A stretch of DNA of 6,269 nt, taken from assembly GCA_027063325.1 (NCBI GenBank), contig JAMOSA010000266.1:1-6269 (forward strand), read 5' to 3'. A program made the position numbers and the translations under genes. The DNA is from Campylobacteraceae bacterium (GTDB taxonomy: Bacteria > Campylobacterota > Campylobacteria > Campylobacterales > Sulfurovaceae). Below the pieces are notes generated by a model. The model had not been told where the DNA came from, did no database searches, and was given only the letters and a program-made list of their open reading frames with translations. Shown here piece by piece: positions 1 to 5,013 of the stretch. Every line of letters begins with the position of its first letter. The stretch's first letter is position 1.

Positions 1-365
1 GCCAAAGAAGCCGATAGTCAAAAAGAGGTTACTCAAGAAGCAACTCAGAATACAGAATCTGAAACTCCAATACAGCAAGAGACAAAAGAGACCAAAACTG
101 CTCAAGAAGTAACAAAGGCTGAGGATACTACTGAAGCCAAAGAAGCCGATAGTCAAAAAGAGGTTACTCAAGAAGCAACTCAGAATACAGAATCTGAAAC
201 TCCAATACAGCAAGAGACAAAAGAGACCAAAACTGCTCAAGAAGTAACAAAGGCTGAGGATACTACTGAAGCCAAAGAAGCCGATAGTCAAAAAGAGGTT
301 ACTCAAGAAGCAACTCAGAATACAGAACCTGAAACTCCAATACAGCAAGAGACAAAAGAGACCAA
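1..365 (+). repeat. Perfect 135-bp in-frame tandem repeat, 2.7 copies visible
   Basis: Copies begin at 1, 136 and 271. Copies 1 and 2 are identical over all 135 bases, synonymous positions included. Copy 3 matches to base 365 with one difference, T to C at 328, changing Ser to Pro; after 365 the sequence diverges into the unique tail. The period is a multiple of three, so changes in copy number would change protein length but not frame. The unit is about 40% GC by hand count, visibly richer than the surrounding AT-rich DNA. The array probably continues upstream of the window. Confidence 0.97.
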
Positions 366-441
366 TCAGGAACAACCACAAGAGACTACAGAACAAAAAA
401 GTGGTGAAAATATAGCTACTGATACAAATAGTAGCAATTGA
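1..441 (+). CDS. C-terminal part of a large acidic Glu/Thr/Gln-rich repeat protein (start outside window)
   Basis: An open frame runs from the first base to a TGA at 439-441, giving 146 visible residues. The first ~122 residues are a 45-residue unit (beginning AKEADSQKEV) repeated 2.7 times, followed by a unique tail that ends SGENIATDTNSSN. By hand count each unit has 10 Glu, 10 Thr, 6 Gln, 5 Lys, 5 Ala and 2 Asp, and no Gly, Cys or aromatic residue. The net charge is about -7 per unit, so the segment is expected to be extended or disordered, or a long charged helix. No catalytic or membrane domain is visible here; any such domain must lie upstream. Tails like this occur at the ends of cell-surface, TonB-like, FimV-like and RNase E-like proteins, so no function is assigned. 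The gene is closed by a terminator at 450-485, so it is not co-transcribed with the next gene. The reading frame is certain; the identity is unknown. Confidence 0.85.
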   Translation, partial: AKEADSQKEVTQEATQNTESETPIQQETKETKTAQEVTKAEDTTEAKEADSQKEVTQEATQNTESETPIQQETKETKTAQEVTKAEDTTEAKEADSQKEVTQEATQNTEPETPIQQETKETNQEQPQETTEQKSGENIATDTNSSN

Positions 442-449
442 TACCTCTT

Positions 450-485
450 CTTGCATTGCCTAAATATGGGCTTTGCAAGTTTTTT
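450..485 (+). terminator. Rho-independent terminator of the repeat-protein gene
   Basis: CTTGCA (450-455) pairs with TGCAAG (474-479). After a TT/TT internal mismatch, GCCT (458-461) can pair with GGGC (468-471), leaving a short A/T loop. Six T residues (480-485) follow the stem directly. It starts 9 bases after the stop codon. Confidence 0.8.
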
Positions 486-552
486 ACTCTATATAAAACT
501 CAAAACTGATTAAAAATCCTATAAATTTAGCAAAATAGCAATACAAAATGTG

Positions 553-558
553 TATAAT
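553..558 (+). promoter_or_regulatory. Candidate -10 box (TATAAT) for the reduced NtrC-like/PAS operon
   Basis: A consensus TATAAT lies 20 bases before the ATG at 578, which would put transcription start near 565 with a very short leader. No TTGACA-like -35 is seen at the usual distance; the upstream DNA is simply A/T-rich, as is common for housekeeping promoters of Campylobacterota. TATAAT also arises by chance in AT-rich DNA, so the support is its position between a terminator and a Shine-Dalgarno sequence. Confidence 0.5.
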
Positions 559-566
559 TTATCATC

Positions 567-572
567 AGGAGG
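567..572 (+). promoter_or_regulatory. Strong ribosome binding site that fixes the start at 578
   Basis: AGGAGG is followed after 5 bases by ATG at 578-580. The longer in-frame ATG at 548 has no such site and lies upstream of the likely transcription start, so the downstream ATG is preferred. Confidence 0.8.
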
Positions 573-577
573 ATGAT

Positions 578-1312
578 ATGCCTATACCTATGAGTAGAAA
601 CAGTGAAGTAAAAAATATAATAAGAGGACTCAACTTAACGCGTACACTATTTGTATCAAGCATTATAATAGGAGAACCATATACAGGCAAAAGGACTCTG
701 GTACGATCAATATTTCCAAATACTCCTGTAGTTGACGGCTCAAGCAGTATGGAGTATCTTGAGAGGGTATTGAGTGAAAACAGTGAACTTATAATAGAAT
801 CTTTTGAAAAGGTAAAAGAGCCTTTGGCTTTGAATTTTGACAACAAAAGAGTAATAGCAATATCAGATACATCTATAAGAGAGCGTGATATAGATGAACT
901 TTTTGCATTTATATATCGTATTCCCTCTTTGAGAGATAGAGTAGAAGATATATCTGTATTTAAAGATTACTATATAAAAAAGGCTTGTGAAGATTTGATG
1001 ATAGATAGTAAGATAGAGATAGATGAGACTTATCTTGATATATCAGCAAATCTAAAATCTTTAAAGGCATCAGTATATAAAGAAGCTCTTTGTCAAACTT
1101 CAGATAAAGAGAGATTAAAAAGAGCTTTGTATTACTATTTTATGAGAAATCTTGATGAACCAAATGGATATAAGGAGCATCTTGAGCTTTTTGAAAGGGC
1201 TTTACTAGAAGCTGGTCTGCAAAAATTTGGTTCACAATTGAAGCTTTCAAATATTCTTGGTATAAATAGAAATACATTAAGGAAAAAGCTAAATGAGTAC
1301 TCAATCAATTGA
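578..1312 (+). CDS. Reduced NtrC-like regulator: degenerate AAA+ remnant with C-terminal Fis-type helix-turn-helix
   Basis: The protein has 244 residues from the ATG at 578 (AGGAGG 5 bases upstream). Residues 32-40, GEPYTGKRT, match a Walker A loop. Residues 91-125 follow the NtrC pattern RVIA(x)n-IPSLRDRVEDI, equivalent to the sensor region and the LRERxEDI motif of sigma-54 activators. The Walker B position (LIIESF, about 71-76) lacks the Asp-Glu pair. Only about 80 residues separate Walker A from the LRDR motif, roughly half of what I expect in NtrC, leaving no room for the GAFTGA loop that contacts sigma-54. The C-terminus (about 181-244) ends LGINRNTLRKKLNEYSIN, nearly the E. coli Fis recognition end. 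I infer a DNA-binding regulator that may not remodel sigma-54 polymerase. There is no receiver domain. It overlaps the PAS gene by 20 bases, so the two are probably translationally coupled. The Fis-type HTH is clear; target and ATP use are unknown. Confidence 0.8.
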   Translation: MPIPMSRNSEVKNIIRGLNLTRTLFVSSIIIGEPYTGKRTLVRSIFPNTPVVDGSSSMEYLERVLSENSELIIESFEKVKEPLALNFDNKRVIAISDTSIRERDIDELFAFIYRIPSLRDRVEDISVFKDYYIKKACEDLMIDSKIEIDETYLDISANLKSLKASVYKEALCQTSDKERLKRALYYYFMRNLDEPNGYKEHLELFERALLEAGLQKFGSQLKLSNILGINRNTLRKKLNEYSIN

Positions 1313-1994
1313 TTATCAATTTATATTAGAATCAGATAGTACACCATTGATTATATTTGATAACAGAGGTAGGATTTTATATCCAAATAATGCTGCTGAA
1401 ATAGTACTTGGGTATGTAACTTCAAAGGAGCTTTTTGATTTGGCTATGCTTCATGCCCCAACAGATTTTGGTAGTAAAACAACTCTTATGGATTTGCACT
1501 ACAAGCAATTGTCATTTTATGCAATAAATGTATCATATAATAGTGAAGATTGGATAGCTCTTAGGCTTTACTATAGACCGGCTATTCAAGACAAAAAGAG
1601 ATTAAACATAAAAAAACTTATAGATTCAGATATAAATACTCTGCTTGAAGCTACACTTACTATGTACAAGATGAGTTATCAGGGTAAATTGATGCTCTTT
1701 ACAGACAAAGATATACCAACACTAAAAATAGATCAAAATAGTTTCTCAAAGCTTCTTAGGAAGGTATTAAACTTATTTAAAAGTTCAAATAAAATAGAGA
1801 TCTCACTAAAGGTTGCCATTGGTGAGTATGTGGTAGTAGATGAACATAGATACAAAATATTAAGACTTGAAATTAGTGGTGATTACAGAGGTGTATCACA
1901 AGATAAACATATAATACAACTGTGTGAAGAGATGCAAATTACTGCTACTATTGATAGTAAAAAGATAGTACTAGATATTCCATTTATACAGTAG
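1293..1994 (+). CDS. PAS-domain protein with degenerate histidine-kinase ATPase-like domain
   Basis: The protein has 233 residues from an ATG inside the end of the preceding gene; AAGGA at 1279-1283 is 9 bases upstream. Residues ~10-95 look like a PAS sensor domain (TPLIIFDNRGRILYPNNAAE, then GY at 40-41). Residues ~115-232 resemble the tail of a histidine kinase. IPTLKIDQNSFSKLLRKVLN (141-160) sits where the N-box is, but the Mg-binding Asn of the NLxxNA motif appears to be Ser164. YKILRLEISGDYRG (187-200) sits where the DxGxG box would be but does not match it. No H-box with a phospho-accepting His is seen, and there is no membrane segment. It is probably a cytoplasmic sensor that acts by binding rather than by phosphotransfer, perhaps controlling its operon partner as NtrB or FlgS control their regulators. 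The PAS call is fairly secure; the ATPase-like call is by pattern only. Confidence 0.65.
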   Translation: MSTQSIDYQFILESDSTPLIIFDNRGRILYPNNAAEIVLGYVTSKELFDLAMLHAPTDFGSKTTLMDLHYKQLSFYAINVSYNSEDWIALRLYYRPAIQDKKRLNIKKLIDSDINTLLEATLTMYKMSYQGKLMLFTDKDIPTLKIDQNSFSKLLRKVLNLFKSSNKIEISLKVAIGEYVVVDEHRYKILRLEISGDYRGVSQDKHIIQLCEEMQITATIDSKKIVLDIPFIQ

Positions 1995-2072
1995 TATGAA
2001 TTTATAGTTTGTGATATTTGATATATATAATAGTTAAAATATAAGATATTAAAATTGCCCAAACTACCCTTA

Positions 2073-2090
2073 TGGTAATGATAATTACCA
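2073..2090. promoter_or_regulatory. 18-bp operator-like inverted repeat (TGGTAAT-GATA-ATTACCA)
   Basis: Seven-base arms (2073-2079 and 2084-2090) are perfectly complementary around a GATA spacer. The core TAATGATAAT resembles part of the Fur box (GATAATGATAATCATTATC), though the symmetry is not that of a classical Fur site. It covers the -35 region expected for the TATAAT at 2107-2112. No T-tract follows, so it is not a terminator. A regulator site is an inference. Confidence 0.35.
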
Positions 2091-2106
2091 AATCTGCACC
2101 AAATAT

Positions 2107-2112
2107 TATAAT
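2107..2112 (+). promoter_or_regulatory. Candidate -10 box (TATAAT) inside the convergent gap
   Basis: A consensus TATAAT lies 16 bases after the operator-like repeat. If used, transcription would start near 2119 and stop near 2308, giving an RNA of about 190 bases. Chance occurrence in AT-rich DNA is a real alternative. Confidence 0.25.
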
Positions 2113-2286
2113 TATCTTTATACTTAAAATGGTAGCATTGTATAGTGAATGTGATATTAGGGAGTAAAAGTTACTATAAACAGACCACCAAAGAGTCTAA
2201 GAGTAGCTGATATTATGTACATTTCAATTTTTGCAACTTCTTAAAAGCTATCATATTAGCCTTTATCCATAATTTGACTTTTATCC

Positions 2287-2308
2287 AGGCTGAGTGCAGA
2301 GCCTTTTT
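2287..2308 (+). terminator. Rho-independent terminator, + strand
   Basis: AGGCT (2287-2291) pairs with AGCCT (2300-2304) around an 8-base loop, and T residues run through 2304-2308. On the minus strand the hairpin is not followed by a T-tract, so it serves + strand transcripts: either the PAS operon, whose last stop is 290 bases upstream, or an RNA starting inside the gap. Confidence 0.55.
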
Positions 2309-2325
2309 GATACTCTTTTGCATAT

Positions 2326-3663
2326 CTATTTTATTTTAGGCTCTACTCTTTGGTATGGTCTGGCTCCATTTTCTGGTAAACCTTTTTTGAGTTTTGCTTC
2401 TGCTATACCTCTTCTTAGTATTGTATATGGTGGAAACTCTTGAGGTAAAATAATATCATTTAGATCTCCACTGTGAATACACTCAAATTTTTTTCCTTTT
2501 GTAGATACAATTTTTTTAATCTTTAACCACCAAGAGCCATCTTCTTGAAATATAGTACCATACTCATTATCACACTCACTGATTGTAGCTCCAATAGGTA
2601 AAACAATCTCTACAATATCACCTACACATGTTTTATCCTTACATCTCCAGGTTTTACCCTCACCGTCAATTAAAGCAGCTACTTGATGTGTACCATCTTG
2701 GATAGTAAATCCAAGTGACTGTGTATCATTTTTTTCAAATGGACGATTTATTAGATATGCATCTGTAAAACCTCTGTTTTGGGTAGTGTGTAACTCCTTT
2801 TGGTATTTTGATGCATCAAACCTGCCATTGTACCAATCATCAATAGCCTCTTTATATGCTCTTGTTACTACTGCCACATAGTATGGAGATTTTGTTCTAC
2901 CTTCAATTTTGAGTGAATCTATAACACCACTTGAGAGTATCTCATCTATATGATTTGCTAGATTCATATCTTTGGCATTCATAATATATGTACCTACTTC
3001 ACTCTCCTCTTCAAGTTTGAATGTAGTACCACTTTCTGGATTGTGAGCATAAATCTCATATGGAAATCTACAATCATTTGCACAACTTCCCCTATTTGGA
3101 ACTCTACCTGTTTGCAAAGCTGAAATTAGGCATCTGCCACTGTATGCAAAGCACATTGAACCATGTACAAATATCTCAAGTTCAAGTTCAGGTAACTCTT
3201 TTTTGATAGCTTCACAATCTTTTAGACTAATCTCTCTAGCTGCTATAATTCTGCTTACTCCCATATCCCAATATACTGCTGCATCCATTGCATTCATCAC
3301 ATTTGCTTGTGTTGAGAGGTGTATAGGAATATCTGGAGCTACCTCTTTTGAGAGTCTTATAACACCAGGACTTGATATTATAAATGCATCTGGATTTAAC
3401 TCTCTCATTTTTGCTATGTGGTTTTTGTAAAGATTCAATTGTGAATTAAATGGAAATCCATTTATAGTTACATATACCTTTTTGCCAATAGAGTGTGCAT
3501 ACTCAATCCCCTGGGCAAAAGATTCCATATCAAACTCTTTGCCACTCCTGATTCTAAGTGAAAAGGTACTTGTACCCCCATAGACTGCATCTGCACCATA
3601 ACTAAATGCAATTTTCAGTTTTTCCAAGTTACCTGCCGGTGCCAATAGTTCTACTCTCTTCAT
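2326..3663 (-). CDS. trhP: U32 family protein, probable tRNA 5-hydroxyuridine synthesis enzyme TrhP (YegQ)
   Basis: The protein has 445 residues, close to the ~450 of E. coli TrhP/YegQ. It opens with VELLAPAGNLEKLKIAFSYG and GADAVYGG, typical of the family. Residues 163-181 (E-x-F-x2-G-S-M-C-x4-G-x-C-x-I-S) match the complete U32 signature. Cys171, Cys178, Cys194 and Cys198 form a C-x6-C-x15-C-x3-C set, probably an iron-sulfur site. KIEGRTKSPYY (252-262) and NRGFTDAYL (296-304) are other family marks. Family knowledge: although named peptidases (PrtC 'collagenase' in Helicobacter), YegQ-type members hydroxylate uridine 34 of certain tRNAs in a prephenate-dependent reaction, the first step toward cmo5U or mo5U. 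RlhA, which modifies 23S rRNA, is a longer relative. The start is supported by AAGAGG (3670-3675) six bases upstream and by a -10 box at 3693-3698. The gene stands alone, converging on the PAS operon. The family call is very secure; TrhP rather than another U32 subgroup is likely. Confidence 0.88.
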   Translation of the reverse strand: MKRVELLAPAGNLEKLKIAFSYGADAVYGGTSTFSLRIRSGKEFDMESFAQGIEYAHSIGKKVYVTINGFPFNSQLNLYKNHIAKMRELNPDAFIISSPGVIRLSKEVAPDIPIHLSTQANVMNAMDAAVYWDMGVSRIIAAREISLKDCEAIKKELPELELEIFVHGSMCFAYSGRCLISALQTGRVPNRGSCANDCRFPYEIYAHNPESGTTFKLEEESEVGTYIMNAKDMNLANHIDEILSSGVIDSLKIEGRTKSPYYVAVVTRAYKEAIDDWYNGRFDASKYQKELHTTQNRGFTDAYLINRPFEKNDTQSLGFTIQDGTHQVAALIDGEGKTWRCKDKTCVGDIVEIVLPIGATISECDNEYGTIFQEDGSWWLKIKKIVSTKGKKFECIHSGDLNDIILPQEFPPYTILRRGIAEAKLKKGLPENGARPYQRVEPKIK

Positions 3664-3692
3664 ACTCTGCCTCTTAGAGAAAATTATTGATG

Positions 3693-3698
3693 ATTATA
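3693..3698 (-). promoter_or_regulatory. -10 box (TATAAT) for the U32/trhP gene
   Basis: On the minus strand TATAAT lies 29 bases upstream of the ATG, predicting a transcription start near 3686 and a leader of about 22 bases that includes the AAGAGG ribosome site. No clear -35 is present. Confidence 0.5.
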
Positions 3699-3720
3699 CT
3701 CTATTTATAATATAAACTAT

Positions 3721-3730
3721 CACTATAGTG
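3721..3730. repeat. Perfect 10-bp palindrome CACTATAGTG in the divergent promoter region
   Basis: The palindrome has no spacer. It sits just upstream of a + strand TATAAT (3733-3738) and within the -35 to -45 zone of the minus-strand promoter of the U32 gene. Its position would let one protein affect both directions, but no known operator is recognised. Confidence 0.4.
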
Positions 3731-3732
3731 TG

Positions 3733-3738
3733 TATAAT
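3733..3738 (+). promoter_or_regulatory. Candidate -10 box (TATAAT) for the envelope/two-component operon
   Basis: TATAAT on the + strand would give a leader of about 110 bases before the ATG at 3856. A second candidate, TATACT at 3761-3766, would give a leader of about 80 bases. Neither has a recognisable -35, and they cannot be ranked from sequence alone. Confidence 0.35.
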
Positions 3739-3741
3739 TGT

Positions 3742-3771
3742 AAACAGCTTACATTATGGTTATACTGTTTT
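3742..3771. repeat. Inverted repeat AAACAG...CTGTTT with 17-base spacer
   Basis: AAACAG (3742-3747) is complementary to CTGTTT (3765-3770), within ACTGTTTT at 3764-3771. The same arms recur at 3815-3831. This looks more like paired regulator sites than an RNA hairpin because of the long spacer. Confidence 0.4.
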
Positions 3772-3814
3772 GTAATAATATTGTGATATTGGTTATAGAA
3801 ACTAAAGTTAATTG

Positions 3815-3833
3815 AAACAGTAAAACTGTTTTT
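3815..3833 (+). promoter_or_regulatory. Hairpin AAACAGT-aaa-ACTGTTT with T-tract before the operon start
   Basis: Seven-base arms (3815-3821 and 3825-3831) pair around AAA; five T residues cover 3829-3833. It ends 12 bases before the AAGGAG ribosome site. It could be a weak attenuator in the leader, or a DNA operator sharing its arms with the repeat at 3742-3771. The stem has only two G-C pairs, so efficient termination is doubtful. Confidence 0.4.
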
Positions 3834-3855
3834 GATATATTACAAAAGGAGTCAA

Positions 3856-4212
3856 ATGATTAATAAAGTCTTAGTTTTATTGGCATGTATATCTGTTGTG
3901 AGCTTAAGTGGTGGTGGAATAGATGCAGATATTGCTAAAATCAAATCAGCACCACCCAAACAGAGAGTAAAATTGATGAATGCTCTAAAAAAGAGACTTG
4001 CTAAGATGAATCTACAAGAAAGAAGAGCAGCTATTAGCAGACTCAAAAGAAGTATGCATACAAAAGGTGCAGGGTATAGTGTAAATCGTAGAATGATAGC
4101 TCAAGAGAGACAATTTAGAGGTGGAAATAGAAATTATGGCAAAAATGGTATGAATCCCAAAAGACAGCGTATAAGACTTGCTCAAAGAAGCAACTATATA
4201 CTCTTTAGATAA
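3856..4212 (+). CDS. Small exported, strongly basic protein of unknown function
   Basis: The protein has 118 residues from the ATG at 3856, with AAGGAG (3846-3851) 4 bases upstream; a longer reading from a TTG at 3832 lacks a ribosome site and is not preferred. Residues 1-18 (MINKVLVLLACISVVSLS) form a signal peptide with likely cleavage near 18-20. Residues 24-68 look helical, with a loose internal repeat (PPKQRVKLMNALKKRLAKM and NLQERRAAISRLKRSM). This resembles the 'x-x-Q-R-x-x-L' spacing of Spy/CpxP/ZraP-type or DUF3106-type periplasmic proteins, but only faintly. Residues 69-118 are rich in Arg, Gly and Asn and end NYILFR. The whole protein is very rich in Arg and Lys, so it may bind acidic lipids, LPS or nucleic acid. 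It is the first gene of a compact operon with an outer-membrane barrel and a two-component system, so it may be an accessory or target of that system. The reading frame and export are well supported; function is unknown. Confidence 0.75.
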   Translation: MINKVLVLLACISVVSLSGGGIDADIAKIKSAPPKQRVKLMNALKKRLAKMNLQERRAAISRLKRSMHTKGAGYSVNRRMIAQERQFRGGNRNYGKNGMNPKRQRIRLAQRSNYILFR

Positions 4213-4227
4213 AAGGTAGTATAGTTT

Positions 4228-5004
4228 ATGCTCTTTAGGCTGTTTTTGTTACTATTATTATCAGTAGAGCTGTTTGCATATATAGATAGTGATATGGATG
4301 GAGTAGAGGATAGATTTGACAAGTGTCCAAATACTCCATTTATGGAGCTTGTAGATGAGAGTGGATGCAGTGTTGAATCTATTGTCCCACAGTATCATTT
4401 ATCTGTAATGCTTGGTATAAACTATGATAGTGATAGAGTAACTCAAACAGCAGAGATTGATTATATGTATCATAGTTTTTCATTTAGAGCCTATGGTGCA
4501 TTTGATTATAAGACTACCGAAGATGAGAGTGGTTTTAATGATAGTGCAGTATGGGGCTATTATCTGTTTGATCCTATAAAGAATCTACATATGCGTATAG
4601 GTGTAGGAGTAATTAGACCAGCTTATCAATCTGAAGGTAATAAAAATAGACTAGACTACTCTGCTACATTGAGTGCTGATTATGAAATAGGTAATTTTGA
4701 CATATTTGGAGGATATATATATACTCTTGTAGGAGCTAAAGCATCTAAAGATGCATATTGGAGTTATAGGAATACCAACTCTGTATATATTGGTGGTGGT
4801 TATAGTTTTGATGAACTATATAGCTCTTTTAGTTATTCATATTCTCAAAGTATATATAAAGGTAGCAAAGCTATACAGACACTCTCAATGGATATTCAAT
4901 ACAATATAAATCTACACTGGTTTGTTACTGCAAATTATTCAAATGCAATTAAAGGTTTGGATATAAGAGATTTTTTTTCTATACAAATAGGTTATAACTT
5001 TTAA
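4228..5004 (+). CDS. Outer-membrane beta-barrel protein with N-terminal thrombospondin type-3 Ca-binding motif
   Basis: The protein has 258 residues. Residues 1-17 form a signal peptide ending ELFA. The mature N-terminus carries the calcium-binding pattern D20-x-D22-x-D24-G-x-x-D28-x-x-D31-x-C33-P-N-T, followed by VDESGC (Cys47). This is the usual TSP3 module with a Cys33-Cys47 pair. Residues ~56-258 alternate polar and hydrophobic/aromatic residues in about 12 beta strands and end SIQIGYNF; a C-terminal Phe is the usual barrel-assembly signal. The barrel has no family that I recognise. In OmpA/OprF proteins TSP3 repeats lie after the barrel, so an N-terminal motif is a less usual order. The start has a weak AAAGG about 12 bases upstream. 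It lies 15 bases after the small basic protein and 9 bases before the response regulator, so the genes are very likely co-transcribed. An outer-membrane location is well supported; transported substrate or ligand is unknown. Confidence 0.8.
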   Translation: MLFRLFLLLLLSVELFAYIDSDMDGVEDRFDKCPNTPFMELVDESGCSVESIVPQYHLSVMLGINYDSDRVTQTAEIDYMYHSFSFRAYGAFDYKTTEDESGFNDSAVWGYYLFDPIKNLHMRIGVGVIRPAYQSEGNKNRLDYSATLSADYEIGNFDIFGGYIYTLVGAKASKDAYWSYRNTNSVYIGGGYSFDELYSSFSYSYSQSIYKGSKAIQTLSMDIQYNINLHWFVTANYSNAIKGLDIRDFFSIQIGYNF

Positions 5005-5013
5005 AGGGAGTTT

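Larger units (their letters stand above)
1995..2325. other. 331-bp intergenic region between convergent genes
   Basis: No convincing protein gene lies here. The region contains TATAAT boxes at 2026-2031 and 2107-2112 (+), an 18-bp inverted repeat at 2073-2090, a weak hairpin at 2244-2264, two spaced copies of TTATCCA (starting at 2264 and 2281), and a + strand terminator at 2287-2308. It may be only a long 3' untranslated region, or it may encode a small RNA. Confidence 0.5.

Noticed and set aside
1..365. CRISPR-like array
   Set aside because: The repeats are contiguous 135-bp units without unique spacers and are an open reading frame throughout.
548..577. Ten-residue N-terminal extension of the reduced NtrC-like regulator from the ATG at 548
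   Set aside because: No ribosome site precedes 548 and a TATAAT lies inside the extension, while AGGAGG sits ideally before the ATG at 578.
486..577. Sigma-54 promoter before the NtrC-like gene
   Set aside because: No TGGC-N8-TGC pattern is visible; a TATAAT box is the better candidate.
565..846. 93-codon minus-strand frame
   Set aside because: It lies entirely inside the convincingly coding Fis-type regulator gene and its product shows no recognisable domain.
2072..2167. 31-codon hydrophobic open frame (MVMIITKSAPNIIIIF...)
   Set aside because: No Shine-Dalgarno sequence precedes it and it starts inside the operator-like palindrome; an Ile-rich product is expected by chance in AT-rich DNA.
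2240..2264. Minus-strand terminator for the U32 gene (AAAGGCTA/TAGCTTTT hairpin)
   Set aside because: The stem has a bulge and the T-tract is only four bases, so the support is too weak to annotate as a terminator.
3203..3430. 75-codon + strand frame
   Set aside because: It lies inside the U32 gene on the opposite strand, with no ribosome site or domain.
3856..3888. Lipoprotein signal (LLAC at residues 8-11) in the small basic protein
   Set aside because: The cysteine comes after only ten residues, too early for a normal lipoprotein signal, and hydrophobic sequence continues past it; a type I signal peptide fits better.
3852..4046. 64-codon minus-strand frame
   Set aside because: It is antisense to the signal peptide and helical part of the small basic protein, which has its own strong ribosome site.
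4971..4978. T8 tract in the barrel gene, with A8 at 5961-5968 and G6 at 6207-6212 in the kinase, as phase-variation switches
   Set aside because: The tracts are short, all frames are intact, and runs of A/T this long are expected in such AT-rich DNA; G6 is shorter than typical Campylobacter switching tracts.
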